DNA of 51,291 nucleotides, taken from positions 1-51,291 of the forward strand of contig MGPS01000004.1 of NCBI GenBank assembly GCA_001797495.1, given 5' to 3'. The notes beneath the pieces were generated by a model that ran no database searches, was not told the DNA's origin, and saw only the letters and a program-made list of their open reading frames with translations. Below are positions 36,160-50,082 of this stretch, piece after piece. Within the stretch, counting starts at the first letter, position 1. Each line of letters opens with the position of its first letter. A program made the position numbers and the translations under genes. This DNA comes from Deltaproteobacteria bacterium GWC2_42_11 (GTDB lineage: Bacteria > Desulfobacterota > GWC2-55-46 > UBA9637 > GWC2-42-11).

Positions 36160-37224
36160 CTCCTTCCCCTCCCCAAGTCCTTTAAGTTTATCACCAAGTC
36201 TGTCGAGTTTTTTCTGTGCCTCGTCGTATTTATTCCTCGTATTGCCAAGGTGTTTACCTATAACTTCAAAATCCTCTGCAAATCTTTCAAAGTCATTTCT
36301 TAGTCTTGCAAGATGGGAAAGTATCTCCTGTGCCTCTCTGGATATCTCCATCCCCCGTAAACCTAAAAGTATTGTCTGAAGATAGGCATAAAAACTATTT
36401 GGTGAAACAGGCACAACCCTTTTGCTGAATGCGTATGCTGCTATCCCCTTTTCAGTATCAATGGACTCATCTTTTATTATTGTCTCGTAATACACATTTT
36501 CCGCAGGTATATACATGAGTGCAAAGTCAAATGTCCCTTCATCAGGCAGGATATACTGTGAGGCAATGGCATCAATATGCTTTTTGACATCAGAGACAAA
36601 CTTTTTTCTTGCTGTCTTACACTCTTCTTCTGAAGAAGACTCAACTATCCTTTTAAAGTTTTCAAGCGGGAATTTTGAATCCACAGGGACAATTCCGTGA
36701 TTGGTCTGGATTATTGCATCAACCCTCATACCGTTTTTAAAAGTATGCTGGATTTTATAATTTGCGGCAGGGAGTATCTGGCTTAAGAGGTCTCCGAGAA
36801 AGAGTTCCCCGATACCTCCCCTTAATTTTGGCGCCCTGAGTATCTCCTGAAGACCGGCAATGTCTTTACCGACATCAAATATCTGCTGCGTTGCCTTTGA
36901 AAGTTCTCCTAAATTCTGTTTTACCTCTCCGAATACCTTTACAGCATTATCGAGTCTTGCCCCTATATGTCCTGTGGTTGACTGCAACTGCTGGTTCATT
37001 GCTGACAATTGGCTGTTTACCTGAAACGTCGTCTGTGCGAGTTGCTGGTTTATAAGGTTTAAACTGCTTGCCATATTCTCGCTCAACTGCTGTCTCAGAT
37101 TATCAACCTGCTGCTGCATAAGAAGGATAGAATTATTGTCTTCTTTTGGCTTTCTCAGATTCAGGACAAGCCATAAGGCAATAATTATCAGTACGGACAG
37201 GAGTATTATTGTAATTATTTCCAT
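36139..37224 (-). CDS. rmuC: DNA recombination protein RmuC
   Basis: 361 aa from ATG 37224. N-terminal membrane helix (IITIILLSVLIIIALWLVLN), a coiled coil (about 30-120) rich in Gln and Asn, then the RmuC nuclease-like domain with LRAPKLRGGIGELFLGDLLS, VDAIIQTNHGIVPVDSKFPL and FALMYIPAENVYYETI. RmuC limits rearrangements at inverted repeats; that role is notable in a genome full of inverted repeats, but the link is only inference. The start has no good Shine-Dalgarno. A 15-codon ORF with a strong one ends 6 nt upstream, suggesting coupling. Confidence 0.92.
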   Translation of the reverse strand: MEIITIILLSVLIIIALWLVLNLRKPKEDNNSILLMQQQVDNLRQQLSENMASSLNLINQQLAQTTFQVNSQLSAMNQQLQSTTGHIGARLDNAVKVFGEVKQNLGELSKATQQIFDVGKDIAGLQEILRAPKLRGGIGELFLGDLLSQILPAANYKIQHTFKNGMRVDAIIQTNHGIVPVDSKFPLENFKRIVESSSEEECKTARKKFVSDVKKHIDAIASQYILPDEGTFDFALMYIPAENVYYETIIKDESIDTEKGIAAYAFSKRVVPVSPNSFYAYLQTILLGLRGMEISREAQEILSHLARLRNDFERFAEDFEVIGKHLGNTRNKYDEAQKKLDRLGDKLKGLGEGKESGVLGE

Positions 37225-37230
37225 TAGCAA

Positions 37231-37278
37231 CTAAACCCCGATAACCTTTATCATCTCCATTCCATATCTAACCTTCAT
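37231..37278 (-). CDS. 15-aa ORF upstream of rmuC (possible leader peptide)
   Basis: GGAGGTG (37283-37289) followed after 4 nt by ATG, then MKVRYGMEMIKVIGV and TAG. It stops 6 nt before the rmuC ATG, which lacks its own ribosome-binding site. It could couple translation into rmuC, or be the remnant of a degraded gene. No codon bias for a sensed amino acid is apparent. Confidence 0.4.
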   Translation of the reverse strand: MKVRYGMEMIKVIGV

Positions 37279-37317
37279 ATTTCACCTCCAGTGTTTCTTT
37301 TTTAATATATACTAAAC

Positions 37318-37396
37318 TCACCACCAAAGGAATTGATATTTTTTCACTCAGTGCTGGTTCAGGTTTGTAACCTAAACCCCGCCAAGTGTGGTGAAC
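37318..37396. repeat. Palindromic element between rmuC and the aminotransferase gene
   Basis: Outer TCACCAC / GTGGTGA pair encloses a hairpin GGTTCAGGTT-TGT-AACCTAAACC (one mismatch, about 37353-37375). Probably REP-like; it may also end transcription of the aminotransferase gene's neighbour. The exact limits are uncertain. Confidence 0.4.
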
Positions 37397-37412
37397 CGAA
37401 AATTGCAGTATC

Positions 37413-38285
37413 TCATCCTTCCTTCCTTCTGATAATATCCTTATATCCCTTCAGAATCTTTTGTGTTATCTCTCCATGCCTCCCGCCCCCTATATTTCCC
37501 CCATCTACTATTATTAAAGGTGTTACCTCAATAATTGAGTTTGTAACGAATGCCTCATCTGATTTTAATAAGTCAATTTTTCTTATTGGAGTTTCAGCGA
37601 CTTCTAACCCGATTTTATTCGCTATGTCTATGACTGTTTGCCTAGTTATACCTGGAAGGATTTTTGAACTCAGAGGCGGGGTTTTTACCCTGCCGTTTTT
37701 TATAATAAATATGTTTGATACTGTCCCTTCAAGGACTGTCCCTTCGGGGCTGATAAAGATTGCCTCTTGCGTGTCCATGTCTTTTGCCATCATGGCACCT
37801 ATGACATTATCCAGAAAATTTAGAGATTTGATATTTGATAATACTGACGATGATTTGAAAAAGGTCAATGTTACTGCCTTTATGCCTGACACCTGGTTCT
37901 TCTTTATCCTCTGTGGGATTGGCTTAACGACAACTATTTCAGTTGGTCTGAGATTATGACTTGATGGGGTGAGCCTGCTGTAATCAACACCCCTTGTAAT
38001 TGTAATCCGTATATAACTATCTTTATCATCAAGTTTATTATATATTAAGAGTTTATTTATTATTCTATGCCACCTCGCAGTATTGTTTGAAAAATGCATT
38101 CTAATAAATTCTGCACTGCGGGACATCCTCTGCAAGTGTTCGTCAAGTGCAAAAACCTTTCCTCTGTAGGAGCGCATGGTCTCAAACAGTCCATCACCGT
38201 ACAGTAAGCCCCTGTCAAATACACTTATATTTGCTTTTGATGACGGCACAAAAGAGCCGTTTAGAAAAACGATTATCTCTTTCAT
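37413..38285 (-). CDS. Class IV PLP aminotransferase (IlvE / DAAT / PabC group)
   Basis: 290-aa fold-type IV PLP enzyme. Seen: N-terminal IIVFLNGSFVPSSKANISVF and DRGLLYGDGLFETMRSYRGK, the PLP lysine in SNIKSLNFLDNVIGAMMAKD, and EAIFISPEGTVLEGTVSNIF. These define the family, but not whether it is a branched-chain aminotransferase, D-amino-acid aminotransferase or aminodeoxychorismate lyase. Its stop is close to the 37318-37396 palindrome. It starts 2 nt after the uvrC stop, so it is in the uvrC operon, with its Shine-Dalgarno in the uvrC end. A two-unit GGTGTCAGG remnant encodes NQVSG near residue 130. Confidence 0.9.
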   Translation of the reverse strand: MKEIIVFLNGSFVPSSKANISVFDRGLLYGDGLFETMRSYRGKVFALDEHLQRMSRSAEFIRMHFSNNTARWHRIINKLLIYNKLDDKDSYIRITITRGVDYSRLTPSSHNLRPTEIVVVKPIPQRIKKNQVSGIKAVTLTFFKSSSVLSNIKSLNFLDNVIGAMMAKDMDTQEAIFISPEGTVLEGTVSNIFIIKNGRVKTPPLSSKILPGITRQTVIDIANKIGLEVAETPIRKIDLLKSDEAFVTNSIIEVTPLIIVDGGNIGGGRHGEITQKILKGYKDIIRRKEG

Positions 38286-38287
38286 TG

Positions 38288-40090
38288 TTAATTCAACATC
38301 TCCTTTATCTCTTCAGCGGTCTGCCTTGTAATACCTTTTATCTTCAAGATATCTTCAACACTCGCCTCTTTTACCTTTTCAATGCTGCCGAAATATGTAA
38401 GGACATCCTTTGCCCTCTTTTTACCAATTCCTATTATCTCCTCCAGCACAGAGCCTACACCTTTTTTTCTTAAACCCTTATGGTATCTTATCGCTAACCT
38501 ATGGACTTCGTCGCGGACTGCCCTCAAAAACAGGTCAATATCCGAGCCTGGTTTGAGTATAACAGGGTCCTTAACTTCCGGCAGATATATCTTTTCACCA
38601 CCAGAACCAGTCTTATCTTTTGCAATCGCCAGAACATCAATGCCCTTTATGCCAAGTTCTTTAAGGATACTGGCGCATACATTCAACTGCCCCTTTCCGC
38701 CGTCAATTATAATTAAGTCAGGCATGACCCCTGACCCGTCTTTTACCTTGCCGTACCTCCTTGACAGGACCTCTTTCATCATACCGTAGTCATCAGGTTC
38801 ATCCAATGTCTTTATCCTGTAGAGTCTGTAATTTTCCTTGAATGGCTTTCCATCTATGAACACTACCATAGCGCCCACTGCCAGTTTTCCGCTGATATTT
38901 GAAATGTCAAATGCCTCTATTCTGTCAGGTGTATTCTTAAGTCTGAATCTGGACTGAAGTTCATAAGATATATCCTTATCAGTCCCTGCTGCTAACGCAT
39001 ACTTTTTATTCAATAATTCATCTGCATTAACCTCTGCCATCTGGAGGAGTCTAAACCTGTTGCCCTTTTTGGGCATAACGACCCTTACATGCCTCCCCTT
39101 TTTTTCAGTAAGCAAATCTTCAATCGGCTGAAAGTCAGTATGCAGTTCAGGTAATATTATATCATCCGGGATAAACCTGTCCATGCTGTAATACTGAGTA
39201 ACAAGCGATGAGACTGCCTCGTCGGTTGGCAATAGCATATCTGTAAAAAAATATTCGGTGCTGTTTGATAATCTGCCGTTCCTTATATTGAGGATAGCAG
39301 CAGCAAAGTCTTTTCCTTTTCTGATAATTCCGAATATGTCCTGGTCAATATCAGTATGAGAAACAACTAACTGTTTTTCCAGTGTTGCCTCAATTGCATC
39401 TATCCTGTCCCGTATGACAGCAGCCTTTTCAAACTCAAGACCGTTTGATGCATCTTCCATCTTATATTTAAGGTCTTTTATGAGTTCAGTACTCCTCCCT
39501 TCAAGGAACATGGTTATACTGTTCACAACGTTCCTGTAATCCTCCTCTGTGACCAACTTGAGACAAGGGGCAAGGCATATCTTTATCTGATAGTCGATGC
39601 AGGGTCTTTTTCTGGAATGCATAACACTATCTGAGCATATCCGCATGGGGAATATCTTCCTCAAAAACTGCAAGGTCTCTCTTACCTTGCTGCTTGATGC
39701 ATATGGACCAAAATACCTGCTGCCGTCCTTTCTAACCTGCCTTGTAAGCAGTATCCTTGGGTATTTATCCTTAAGGGTCAGTTTGATGTTTATATATGTC
39801 TTGTCGTCCTTTAATCTTATATTATAACGAGGCTTGTATTTTTTAAGCAGGGTGTCTTCCAGTATTATAGCCTCTTTTTCATTTGTTGTGACTATGCAGT
39901 CAATGTTCGCCATCTTTGAAATAAGGAACTTAACAGTATATCTTGTATCAGCAGTTCTCAAAAAATACGAACTGACCCTCTTTCTGATATCCTTTGCCTT
40001 ACCGATATAAATAACCCTCCCTTCCTTATTCTTCATAAGGTAGATACCTGTTTTTGCAGGGAGGTTCTTTATCTTTTCTTTTATATCCAT
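38288..40090 (-). CDS. uvrC: Excinuclease ABC subunit C
   Basis: 600-aa nuclease subunit that makes both incisions in nucleotide excision repair. Order: GIY-YIG domain (GIYLMKNKEGRVIYIGKAKD), a cysteine region (CSDSVMHSRKRPCIDYQIKI then CLAPC) that fits a cluster site, a UvrB-binding UVR motif (about 200-235, SNGLEFEKAAVIRDRIDAIE), the RNase H-like nuclease (EAFDISNISGKLAVGAMVVF and PDLIIIDGGKGQLN) and C-terminal helix-hairpin-helix motifs (IIGIGKKRAKDVLTYFGSIE). Complete. It starts opposite rpsT, 114 nt apart. Confidence 0.97.
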   Translation of the reverse strand: MDIKEKIKNLPAKTGIYLMKNKEGRVIYIGKAKDIRKRVSSYFLRTADTRYTVKFLISKMANIDCIVTTNEKEAIILEDTLLKKYKPRYNIRLKDDKTYINIKLTLKDKYPRILLTRQVRKDGSRYFGPYASSSKVRETLQFLRKIFPMRICSDSVMHSRKRPCIDYQIKICLAPCLKLVTEEDYRNVVNSITMFLEGRSTELIKDLKYKMEDASNGLEFEKAAVIRDRIDAIEATLEKQLVVSHTDIDQDIFGIIRKGKDFAAAILNIRNGRLSNSTEYFFTDMLLPTDEAVSSLVTQYYSMDRFIPDDIILPELHTDFQPIEDLLTEKKGRHVRVVMPKKGNRFRLLQMAEVNADELLNKKYALAAGTDKDISYELQSRFRLKNTPDRIEAFDISNISGKLAVGAMVVFIDGKPFKENYRLYRIKTLDEPDDYGMMKEVLSRRYGKVKDGSGVMPDLIIIDGGKGQLNVCASILKELGIKGIDVLAIAKDKTGSGGEKIYLPEVKDPVILKPGSDIDLFLRAVRDEVHRLAIRYHKGLRKKGVGSVLEEIIGIGKKRAKDVLTYFGSIEKVKEASVEDILKIKGITRQTAEEIKEMLN

Positions 40091-40138
40091 ATAGTGTTAG
40101 CCTGCATCAAGGGTAATGCAAAGGGCAATACAAAGTCC

Positions 40139-40167
40139 TTGACAATAGGTTAGCATAAGTGTATAAA
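40139..40167 (+). promoter_or_regulatory. rpsT promoter
   Basis: TTGACA (40139-40144), 17-nt spacer, TATAAA (40162-40167): a strong sigma-70-type promoter, fitting a ribosomal protein gene. Confidence 0.75.
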
Positions 40168-40204
40168 AATAAGCCTGTATATATAATAAAATGGAGGTTT
40201 GAAA

Positions 40205-40474
40205 TTGGCAACACATAGTTCAGCAATAAAAAGACACAAGCAGGGTTTAAAGAGGAAAGCCAGCAACACTGCAGTAAAGTCAGGCATAAAAACTGCTGTA
40301 AAGATGGTAAGAGAGGCAGTTAATGAGAAACAGGCAGAAAATGCAAAGACAATGCTCGCAAAGGCTGTAAAATTGCTCGATAGGGCTGTTGCAAAAGGTG
40401 TGCTCCATCGTAACAATGCGTCCAGAAGGATGTCCCGTCTGACAAAGGCAGTTAACTCTATCGGGATTGAGTAA
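40205..40474 (+). CDS. rpsT: Small ribosomal subunit protein bS20
   Basis: 89-aa basic helical 16S rRNA-binding protein: MATHSSAIKRHKQGLKRKAS then NTAVKSGIKTAVKMVREAVN and HRNNASRRMSRLTKAVNSIG. The ORF opens at a TTG at 40199, but that is 1 nt from GGAGG (40193-40197). TTG at 40205 has the proper 7-nt spacing and gives the usual M-A-x-x-x-S-A-x-K-R start. A TTG start for rpsT parallels the UUG used in E. coli. Its last 17 bp overlap the convergent holA. Confidence 0.95.
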   Translation: MATHSSAIKRHKQGLKRKASNTAVKSGIKTAVKMVREAVNEKQAENAKTMLAKAVKLLDRAVAKGVLHRNNASRRMSRLTKAVNSIGIE

Positions 40475-41471
40475 CCTTTCCAAGACATAAATCCATAACA
40501 AGTTTTTCAAAGATCAGTCTATGCAGTCTTTCTGACTTTATGGCAATGTCTGTTCTGTGGAGTTTGTCAAATATATCTACCAGTTCATCTTCCGTAAACT
40601 GGCTGCTCTGTTTTATGTAATTATCAAGATGGTATGGGAAGATACCCGCAATCCCTGCAATCCTGTTTGCAGGGGTGCCTTTCTTCCTTAAGGTCTTTAT
40701 CTTTAATAGTATCCTGAACTGCCTTGCTATCATCCCAAGTATTCTGACAGGTTGTTCACCCCCCTCAATTATTTTATTCAATGCCTTCAGTGCGGATTTA
40801 AAATCCTTTCTACCTATAGAGTCTGTGAGGTCAAACATAGAGTTCACCTTTATATCAGATACAACCGCCTCAACATCAGCCATATCTATTACAGACTTAT
40901 TGCCTGTAAATAATATGAGTTTATCAATCTCTGCCTTAATATCCATGAGGTCTTCCCCGACCATGCCTGTGAGATAATCTACTGCTTCCTCAGATATTTC
41001 CTTCCCGGCATTTTTTACCCCTGTCTTTACCCACAGCGGCAGTTCTTTTTTTGATATTGCATTAAGCGGAAAGATGCAGCCTCTCCTTTCCAGTTCCAAA
41101 ATCAATGCATTACCCTTTTCTATCTTTCCGGTATGTGCGATAAGGACAAGGGATGTTGTGCTGCACGGGTTTTTTATGTATTCAGCGAGTTGCTGGGATT
41201 GTGCTGCATTTATATCCTCCATACCCTTGATAATAATAACCCTCCTCTCAGCCATAAAAGGCATTGTATAGCCTGTGGATATAATGGAGGATATGTCAGA
41301 TTCCCTGATATGGAATGTGTGGCAGTTAAGGTCCTTCATCGCGGAAGATAAGAGGGCTTCCTTTAAAATGCTTAATGCCTCTTCCAGTAGGAAGTTTTCT
41401 TTACTGTAAAGGTAGTAGACATGGAGTGGTTCCTTTTTCTTCAGTCTGTCAAAGACGGATTGTATTGCCAT
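40458..41471 (-). CDS. holA: DNA polymerase III subunit delta
   Basis: 337-aa clamp-loader subunit that opens the beta sliding clamp. Seen: HVYYLYSKENFLLEEALSIL near the N-terminus, MPFMAERRVIIIKGMEDINA, CSTTSLVLIAHTGKIEKGNA, and EIDKLILFTGNKSVIDMADV leading to the C-terminal collar domain (ALKALNKIIEGGEQPVRILG then MIARQFRILLKIKTL). Gene order leuS-lptE-holA facing rpsT is common in related Gram-negatives. It starts 15 nt after the lptE stop. The ATG has only a weak Shine-Dalgarno. Confidence 0.93.
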   Translation of the reverse strand: MAIQSVFDRLKKKEPLHVYYLYSKENFLLEEALSILKEALLSSAMKDLNCHTFHIRESDISSIISTGYTMPFMAERRVIIIKGMEDINAAQSQQLAEYIKNPCSTTSLVLIAHTGKIEKGNALILELERRGCIFPLNAISKKELPLWVKTGVKNAGKEISEEAVDYLTGMVGEDLMDIKAEIDKLILFTGNKSVIDMADVEAVVSDIKVNSMFDLTDSIGRKDFKSALKALNKIIEGGEQPVRILGMIARQFRILLKIKTLRKKGTPANRIAGIAGIFPYHLDNYIKQSSQFTEDELVDIFDKLHRTDIAIKSERLHRLIFEKLVMDLCLGKVTQSR

Positions 41472-41486
41472 AGCGGAGTTTTTCTT

Positions 41487-41990
41487 TTAGAAGTCTTCCA
41501 GCATCCTTTCTTTTATAAGTCTTGCGCTGTCTTTTGCCATCTTTTTCAGGGCATCCCACTCTGCTGTCTTTGTTGCAGTAACATCGCTTGTAACCCTGAA
41601 GTCCTCATAGTCTGTAAAGTTTTTATCCTCCCACAGAATCTTGCCGTCAGAATTTCTTACAAGGGTTACCTCCAGTTGTATGCTCAAGCGATACTCCTGA
41701 AGCACATCGTTCTTGCTAAATGAGACAGGTGTAAGTGTATATCGTTTAACAGCGCCTTTCAATGTTGCATCGCCATTACTTGCAACACTCACAATACCGC
41801 TGGTTACGAACTCATCTACTATCGCAGAGGTTATAACCGATTCCACATCAGGCCTCTGTGTTTCATTCTTGAAGAAAGGGATTGACACGGTCTTTATATT
41901 GCCGGGGAAGTTGCCGCCTTTACCTGCTATGTGATAACCGCAGGAAACAAGCAGCAGACTGCAAGCAGCAATCAACAAAGTTGAAAGCAT
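41487..41990 (-). CDS. lptE: LPS-assembly lipoprotein LptE
   Basis: 167-aa outer-membrane lipoprotein that plugs the LptD barrel in LPS export. Lipobox LLLVSCGYH with Cys17; then GKGGNFPGNIKTVSIPFFKN, and the amphipathic strands LKGAVKRYTLTPVSFSKNDV and YRLSIQLEVTLVRNSDGKIL typical of LptE. The ORF extends to 42053, but that extension (MSFELRVLSERSLKEW) is coded by a heptamer array and would put 21 residues before the signal peptide. ATG 41990 after GGGGCAGG is preferred. Its presence shows an LPS-bearing outer membrane. Confidence 0.88.
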   Translation of the reverse strand: MLSTLLIAACSLLLVSCGYHIAGKGGNFPGNIKTVSIPFFKNETQRPDVESVITSAIVDEFVTSGIVSVASNGDATLKGAVKRYTLTPVSFSKNDVLQEYRLSIQLEVTLVRNSDGKILWEDKNFTDYEDFRVTSDVTATKTAEWDALKKMAKDSARLIKERMLEDF

Positions 41991-42026
41991 TATCCTGCCC
42001 CCCAGCCATTCTTTTAGCGATCTTTC

Positions 42027-42061
42027 ACTCAAAACTCTTAACTCAAAACTCATAACTGTTT
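42027..42061. repeat. Heptamer array between leuS and lptE
   Basis: Five heptamers ACTCAAA, ACTCTTA, ACTCAAA, ACTCATA, ACTGTTT, ending exactly on the first base of the leuS stop codon. It makes up the leuS-lptE spacer and the false N-terminal extension of lptE. Confidence 0.9.
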
Positions 42062-44562
42062 TACTCCACCACTAGATTTAGTATCTTATCAGGAACATAT
42101 ACTACCTTTTTGATTTTCTTATCTTTCAGCCACTCCTTTATCTTTTCACCTTTAAAAGCAATATCTTCAGCCTGTTTCTGGCTTGAGCCGGCAGGGATAT
42201 TCAGACGGTTTCGTATCTTGCCATTTATCTGGATAACAAGGATTACCTCATTTTTTATAAGTGCGTCTTCATTGTAAGACGGCCACAGTGTATTTGCAAG
42301 CAGTTCTTTATTCCCCATTTTCTGCCAGAGTTCTTCTGATATATGTGGTGCAAAGGGTGAAAGGAGGATGACAAGGGTTCCAACTGCCTCCGTGAATAGT
42401 TCAGACTTTTTATCCTCGTACCTGTAAAGGAAGTTAAGATACTCCATAAGCGCTGCGATTGCTGTATTGAAATGAAACCTTTCAATATCCTCTGTAACCT
42501 TTTTAATAGTCCTGTTCATCTCCTGGTTGAGTTGAGGAGTTTGTGAGTTGAGGAGTGATGGAGTTATGTCTTTACTCTTCAACTCTTCAACTCCAGAACT
42601 CTTAGACTCTTCTGCCAGCCTCCACACCCTGTTCAGAAACCTGTACGAACCTTCAACACCTTCATCGCTCCATTCCAGATCTTTTTCAGGCGGTGCAGCA
42701 AAAAGGGAAAATAGCCTTGCCGTATCAGCGCCGTATTTATTTATCAAATCATCAGGGTCAACTACATTCCCCTTGGACTTGCTCATCTTTGCACCATCTT
42801 TTATAACCATGCCTTGAGTCAAAAGGTTTGTGAAAGGTTCATCAATACTGGTAAGTCCAGTGTCCCTTATAACCTTTGTAAAAAATCTTGAGTACAGGAG
42901 GTGAAGCACTGCATGTTCAATGCCCCCTATATACTGGTCAACAGGCATCCAGTAGCCTGCTTCATCTTTATCAAAAGGAAGTGTATCGCCGGCTGGAGAG
43001 GTATACTTCAGGAAATACCACGATGAGTCAACAAATGTATCCATTGTATCTGTTTCACGTTTTGCTGAATTACTCCCGCACCGCGGGCATCTTGTTTGTA
43101 TGAACTCGGGAGACTGTGCCAGCGGTGAACTCCCTGCACCTGTAAACTTCACATCTTCAGGGAGTATGACAGGAAGTTTTTCGTAAGGGACAGGCACTAT
43201 CCCGCATGAATCGCAGTATATAATCGGTATTGGGCATCCCCAGTATCTCTGCCTTGATATGCCCCAGTCCTTTAATTTATAAGATATAGATTTTTTGCCG
43301 ATGCCTTTTTCTTCAAGGTGTTTTACTATTGCATCCATTGCATCTCTGTTGTTTATGCCGCTGAACTGTCCTGAATTTACGAGAACCCCTTCATCCACAT
43401 AAGCCTCTGTTATTGTATCTTCATTTAACTTTATGTCAGGCGGTTGTATGACAATTTTAACCGGCAGGTTGTATTTTTTTGCAAACTCAAAATCACGCTG
43501 GTCATGTGCAGGCACAGCCATCACAACGCCTGTGCCGTATTCCATGAGCACGAAGTTGGCGATGTATATAGGTATCTTCGTATTTGTTAAGGGGTTGATG
43601 CAGTATGAACCAGTGAAGACACCTTCCTTTTCAAGGAGAGCCTCTGTTCTTGCACTCCTGTCCTGTTTTTTTATCTTTTCAAAAAACCTCCTGATTTCTG
43701 ACTCCTTACCCCTGATAGAAGCGTTCAGGGGCAGGCCCCTGACCTCTATTAGTTTTTCCACCATTGGATTTTCAGGCGCTATAGACATGAATGTCGTGCC
43801 GAAAAGGGTGTCAGGCCTTGTCGTAAATATCTTTAACCTTTCATTTGAGCCTTCAACAGGGAAATCTACTTCGGCGCCTATACTCCTGCCTATCCAGTTC
43901 CTCTGCATTGTAACAACCCGTTCAGGCCAGCCATTAAGTTTATCTAAATCTGTGAGGAGTTCCTCTGCATACGCGGTAATCTTCAAAAACCACTGGTTGA
44001 GGTTCCTTTTTTCTACAGTGCTGTCACACCTCCAGCAGAGCCCTTCGATGACCTGCTCATTTGCAAGGACAGTCTCGCACTTCGGACACCAGTTCACATA
44101 AGATTCTTTTTTATATGCCAGCCTCTTTTCGTACATCTTTAAGAAAAACCACTGGTTCCATTTATAATAATCAGGTGTGCAGGTAGCAATCTCCCGTGTC
44201 CAGTCGTATGAGAGCCCCATCTGTTTTAATTGGGTCTTCATATAAGATATATTTTCCCTTGTCCATTTTGCAGGGTGTGTGCCGTGCTGGATTGCCGCGT
44301 TTTCAGCAGGCATGCCAAATGCGTCCCAACCCATTGGGTGGAGGACATTTAAACCCTTCATTTTCAGAAAACGGGCTGTCACATCACCTATTGAGTAATT
44401 CCTGACATGCCCCATGTGTATCTTTCCGGACGGATATGGGAACATCTCAAGCAGATAATATTTCTTCTTGTTTATGTCCTTTTTTACCTCAAAGACCCTT
44501 TTTTCTTCCCAGATAGTCTGCCATTTCTTCTCAATAATATGCGGTTCGTATCTATCTGACAT
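42061..44562 (-). CDS. leuS: Leucyl-tRNA synthetase
   Basis: 833-aa class I synthetase. HIGH-type signature [20 protein letters not shown], zinc-binding [20 protein letters not shown], editing domain with [19 protein letters not shown] and [21 protein letters not shown] in [20 protein letters not shown], and a C-terminal anticodon and LeuRS domain. An ORF start 42 nt upstream is rejected; ATG 44562 follows AAAGGAGGC by 6 nt and gives [14 protein letters not shown]. Oddity: residues about 651-679 ([20 protein letters not shown] then QTPQLNQE) at the entry to the anticodon domain are encoded by heptamer repeats. First gene of the leuS-lptE-holA operon. Confidence 0.97.
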   Translation of the reverse strand: MSDRYEPHIIEKKWQTIWEEKRVFEVKKDINKKKYYLLEMFPYPSGKIHMGHVRNYSIGDVTARFLKMKGLNVLHPMGWDAFGMPAENAAIQHGTHPAKWTRENISYMKTQLKQMGLSYDWTREIATCTPDYYKWNQWFFLKMYEKRLAYKKESYVNWCPKCETVLANEQVIEGLCWRCDSTVEKRNLNQWFLKITAYAEELLTDLDKLNGWPERVVTMQRNWIGRSIGAEVDFPVEGSNERLKIFTTRPDTLFGTTFMSIAPENPMVEKLIEVRGLPLNASIRGKESEIRRFFEKIKKQDRSARTEALLEKEGVFTGSYCINPLTNTKIPIYIANFVLMEYGTGVVMAVPAHDQRDFEFAKKYNLPVKIVIQPPDIKLNEDTITEAYVDEGVLVNSGQFSGINNRDAMDAIVKHLEEKGIGKKSISYKLKDWGISRQRYWGCPIPIIYCDSCGIVPVPYEKLPVILPEDVKFTGAGSSPLAQSPEFIQTRCPRCGSNSAKRETDTMDTFVDSSWYFLKYTSPAGDTLPFDKDEAGYWMPVDQYIGGIEHAVLHLLYSRFFTKVIRDTGLTSIDEPFTNLLTQGMVIKDGAKMSKSKGNVVDPDDLINKYGADTARLFSLFAAPPEKDLEWSDEGVEGSYRFLNRVWRLAEESKSSGVEELKSKDITPSLLNSQTPQLNQEMNRTIKKVTEDIERFHFNTAIAALMEYLNFLYRYEDKKSELFTEAVGTLVILLSPFAPHISEELWQKMGNKELLANTLWPSYNEDALIKNEVILVIQINGKIRNRLNIPAGSSQKQAEDIAFKGEKIKEWLKDKKIKKVVYVPDKILNLVVE
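42527..42610. repeat. Inverted heptamer arrays inside leuS
   Basis: Left half has GAGTTGAGGAGT repeated with 7-bp rhythm (42527-42565). After a short centre the right half reads ACTCTTC, AACTCTT, CAACTCC, AGAACTC, TTAGACT (42574-42608), the complementary orientation. The frame is kept through both halves. Confidence 0.8.
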
Positions 44563-44649
44563 TAAATTGCCTCCTTTAATTCCATGACTTTTACCATATG
44601 CCACAGCAGGTTATCAAGAAAATTTGAAAATTTGAAAGGATTGCAATGA

Positions 44650-44678
44650 TTGACAAGAAAGGGAAAATGGTTAATAAT
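44650..44678 (+). promoter_or_regulatory. Promoter of the activase operon
   Basis: TTGACA (44650-44655), 17-nt spacer, AATAAT (44673-44678). Confidence 0.55.
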
Positions 44679-44719
44679 AAGTAGTACTCTGCAAATCATA
44701 TTTTATGGAGGTAATTCTT

Positions 44720-48981
<4,262 letters not shown>

Positions 48982-48985
<4 letters not shown>

Positions 48986-50082
48986 GATACCATCCCCAAG
49001 GAGATTATAATCCACCTCATGGTTACATGAATACGCCGGTTGACAAACATCTGAAATGGTTAAAACAACTCTCGACCTTTACTGACATAGGAAAGGCTGT
49101 TACATCTTCTCTTGACATAAAAGAAGTCCTCAATATCGTCATGGGAAAAATAAAGGATCTGCTGTCCCCAAAAAACTGGTCACTCCTCCTTGTCGATGAA
49201 GAAAAAAATGAACTCTACTTTGAAACAGTCGTTGGCGAAGGTGCAGACAGGATAAAAAACTTACGTCTAAAGATTGGTGAAGGTATTGCGGGCTGGGTGG
49301 CAAGGGAAGGAGTTCCACTCCTTGTACCGGATGTCAATAATGACCCGCGGTTTACAAAAAAGGTTGACGACGCATCTAGATTCGCGACAAAATCGGTCAT
49401 CTGCGTTCCAATTATCAGCAAAGGGAGGGTTCTTGGTGTAATTGAACTCATAAATAGGGCGGAGGAAGGGAGTTTTAAAGAGGAAGACCTTGCCATACTC
49501 ACAACACTGGCAGACTTTACAGCCATTGCTATTGAAAATGCGAAATACTTCCAGAAGGTGCAGGAACTTACAATAACCGATGACCTTACCGGACTTTACA
49601 ATTCACGGTATCTTCACCATTTTATGGATTATGAGATAGAACGCACCAAAAGGTACGGTACGAACATATCAATGATATTCATTGACATGGATGGATTCAA
49701 AGAGGTAAATGATGTTTACGGACATTTATGCGGCAGCAAAGTCCTTGTTGAGGTAGCAGGAGTAATAATATCTAACATAAGGACGATCGATATGGCATGC
49801 AGGTATGGCGGCGATGAGTTTGTGATTGTACTACCCCAGATCCTAAAACCCCATGCGGCTGTTGCAGCAGAGAAGTTAAGGAATATTATAAAGGATTCCA
49901 TATTCCTCAAGGAGGAGGGGCATAACATCCATCTCACAGCAAGTTTTGGTGTGGCATCACTGCCAGAGGATACAGGGGATAAACTTGAACTAATCCACCT
50001 TGCAGACCAGGCAATGTATATGATAAAGAATTCCAATAAAAACGGTGTGGCGATAGCCAAAAAGGAGGAGAAAAGAAAATGA
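48982..50082 (+). CDS. GAF-GGDEF diguanylate cyclase
   Basis: 366-aa soluble signalling enzyme. A GAF domain (about 35-190) is followed by a GGDEF domain (about 195-360). The active site RYGGDEFVIV is intact, and the inhibitory I-site R-T-I-D lies exactly five residues before it, so it should make c-di-GMP with product feedback. The GAF ligand is unknown. The start overlaps the activase stop (ATGA), which argues for translational coupling. Linking c-di-GMP signalling to an activase is unusual and may only reflect operon packing. An internal ATG (MNTPVDKHLKWLKQL) is a possible alternative start. Confidence 0.93.

Noticed and set aside
41991-42053. 21-aa N-terminal extension of LptE
   Set aside because: It is largely encoded by the heptamer array and would precede the signal peptide, which must be N-terminal.
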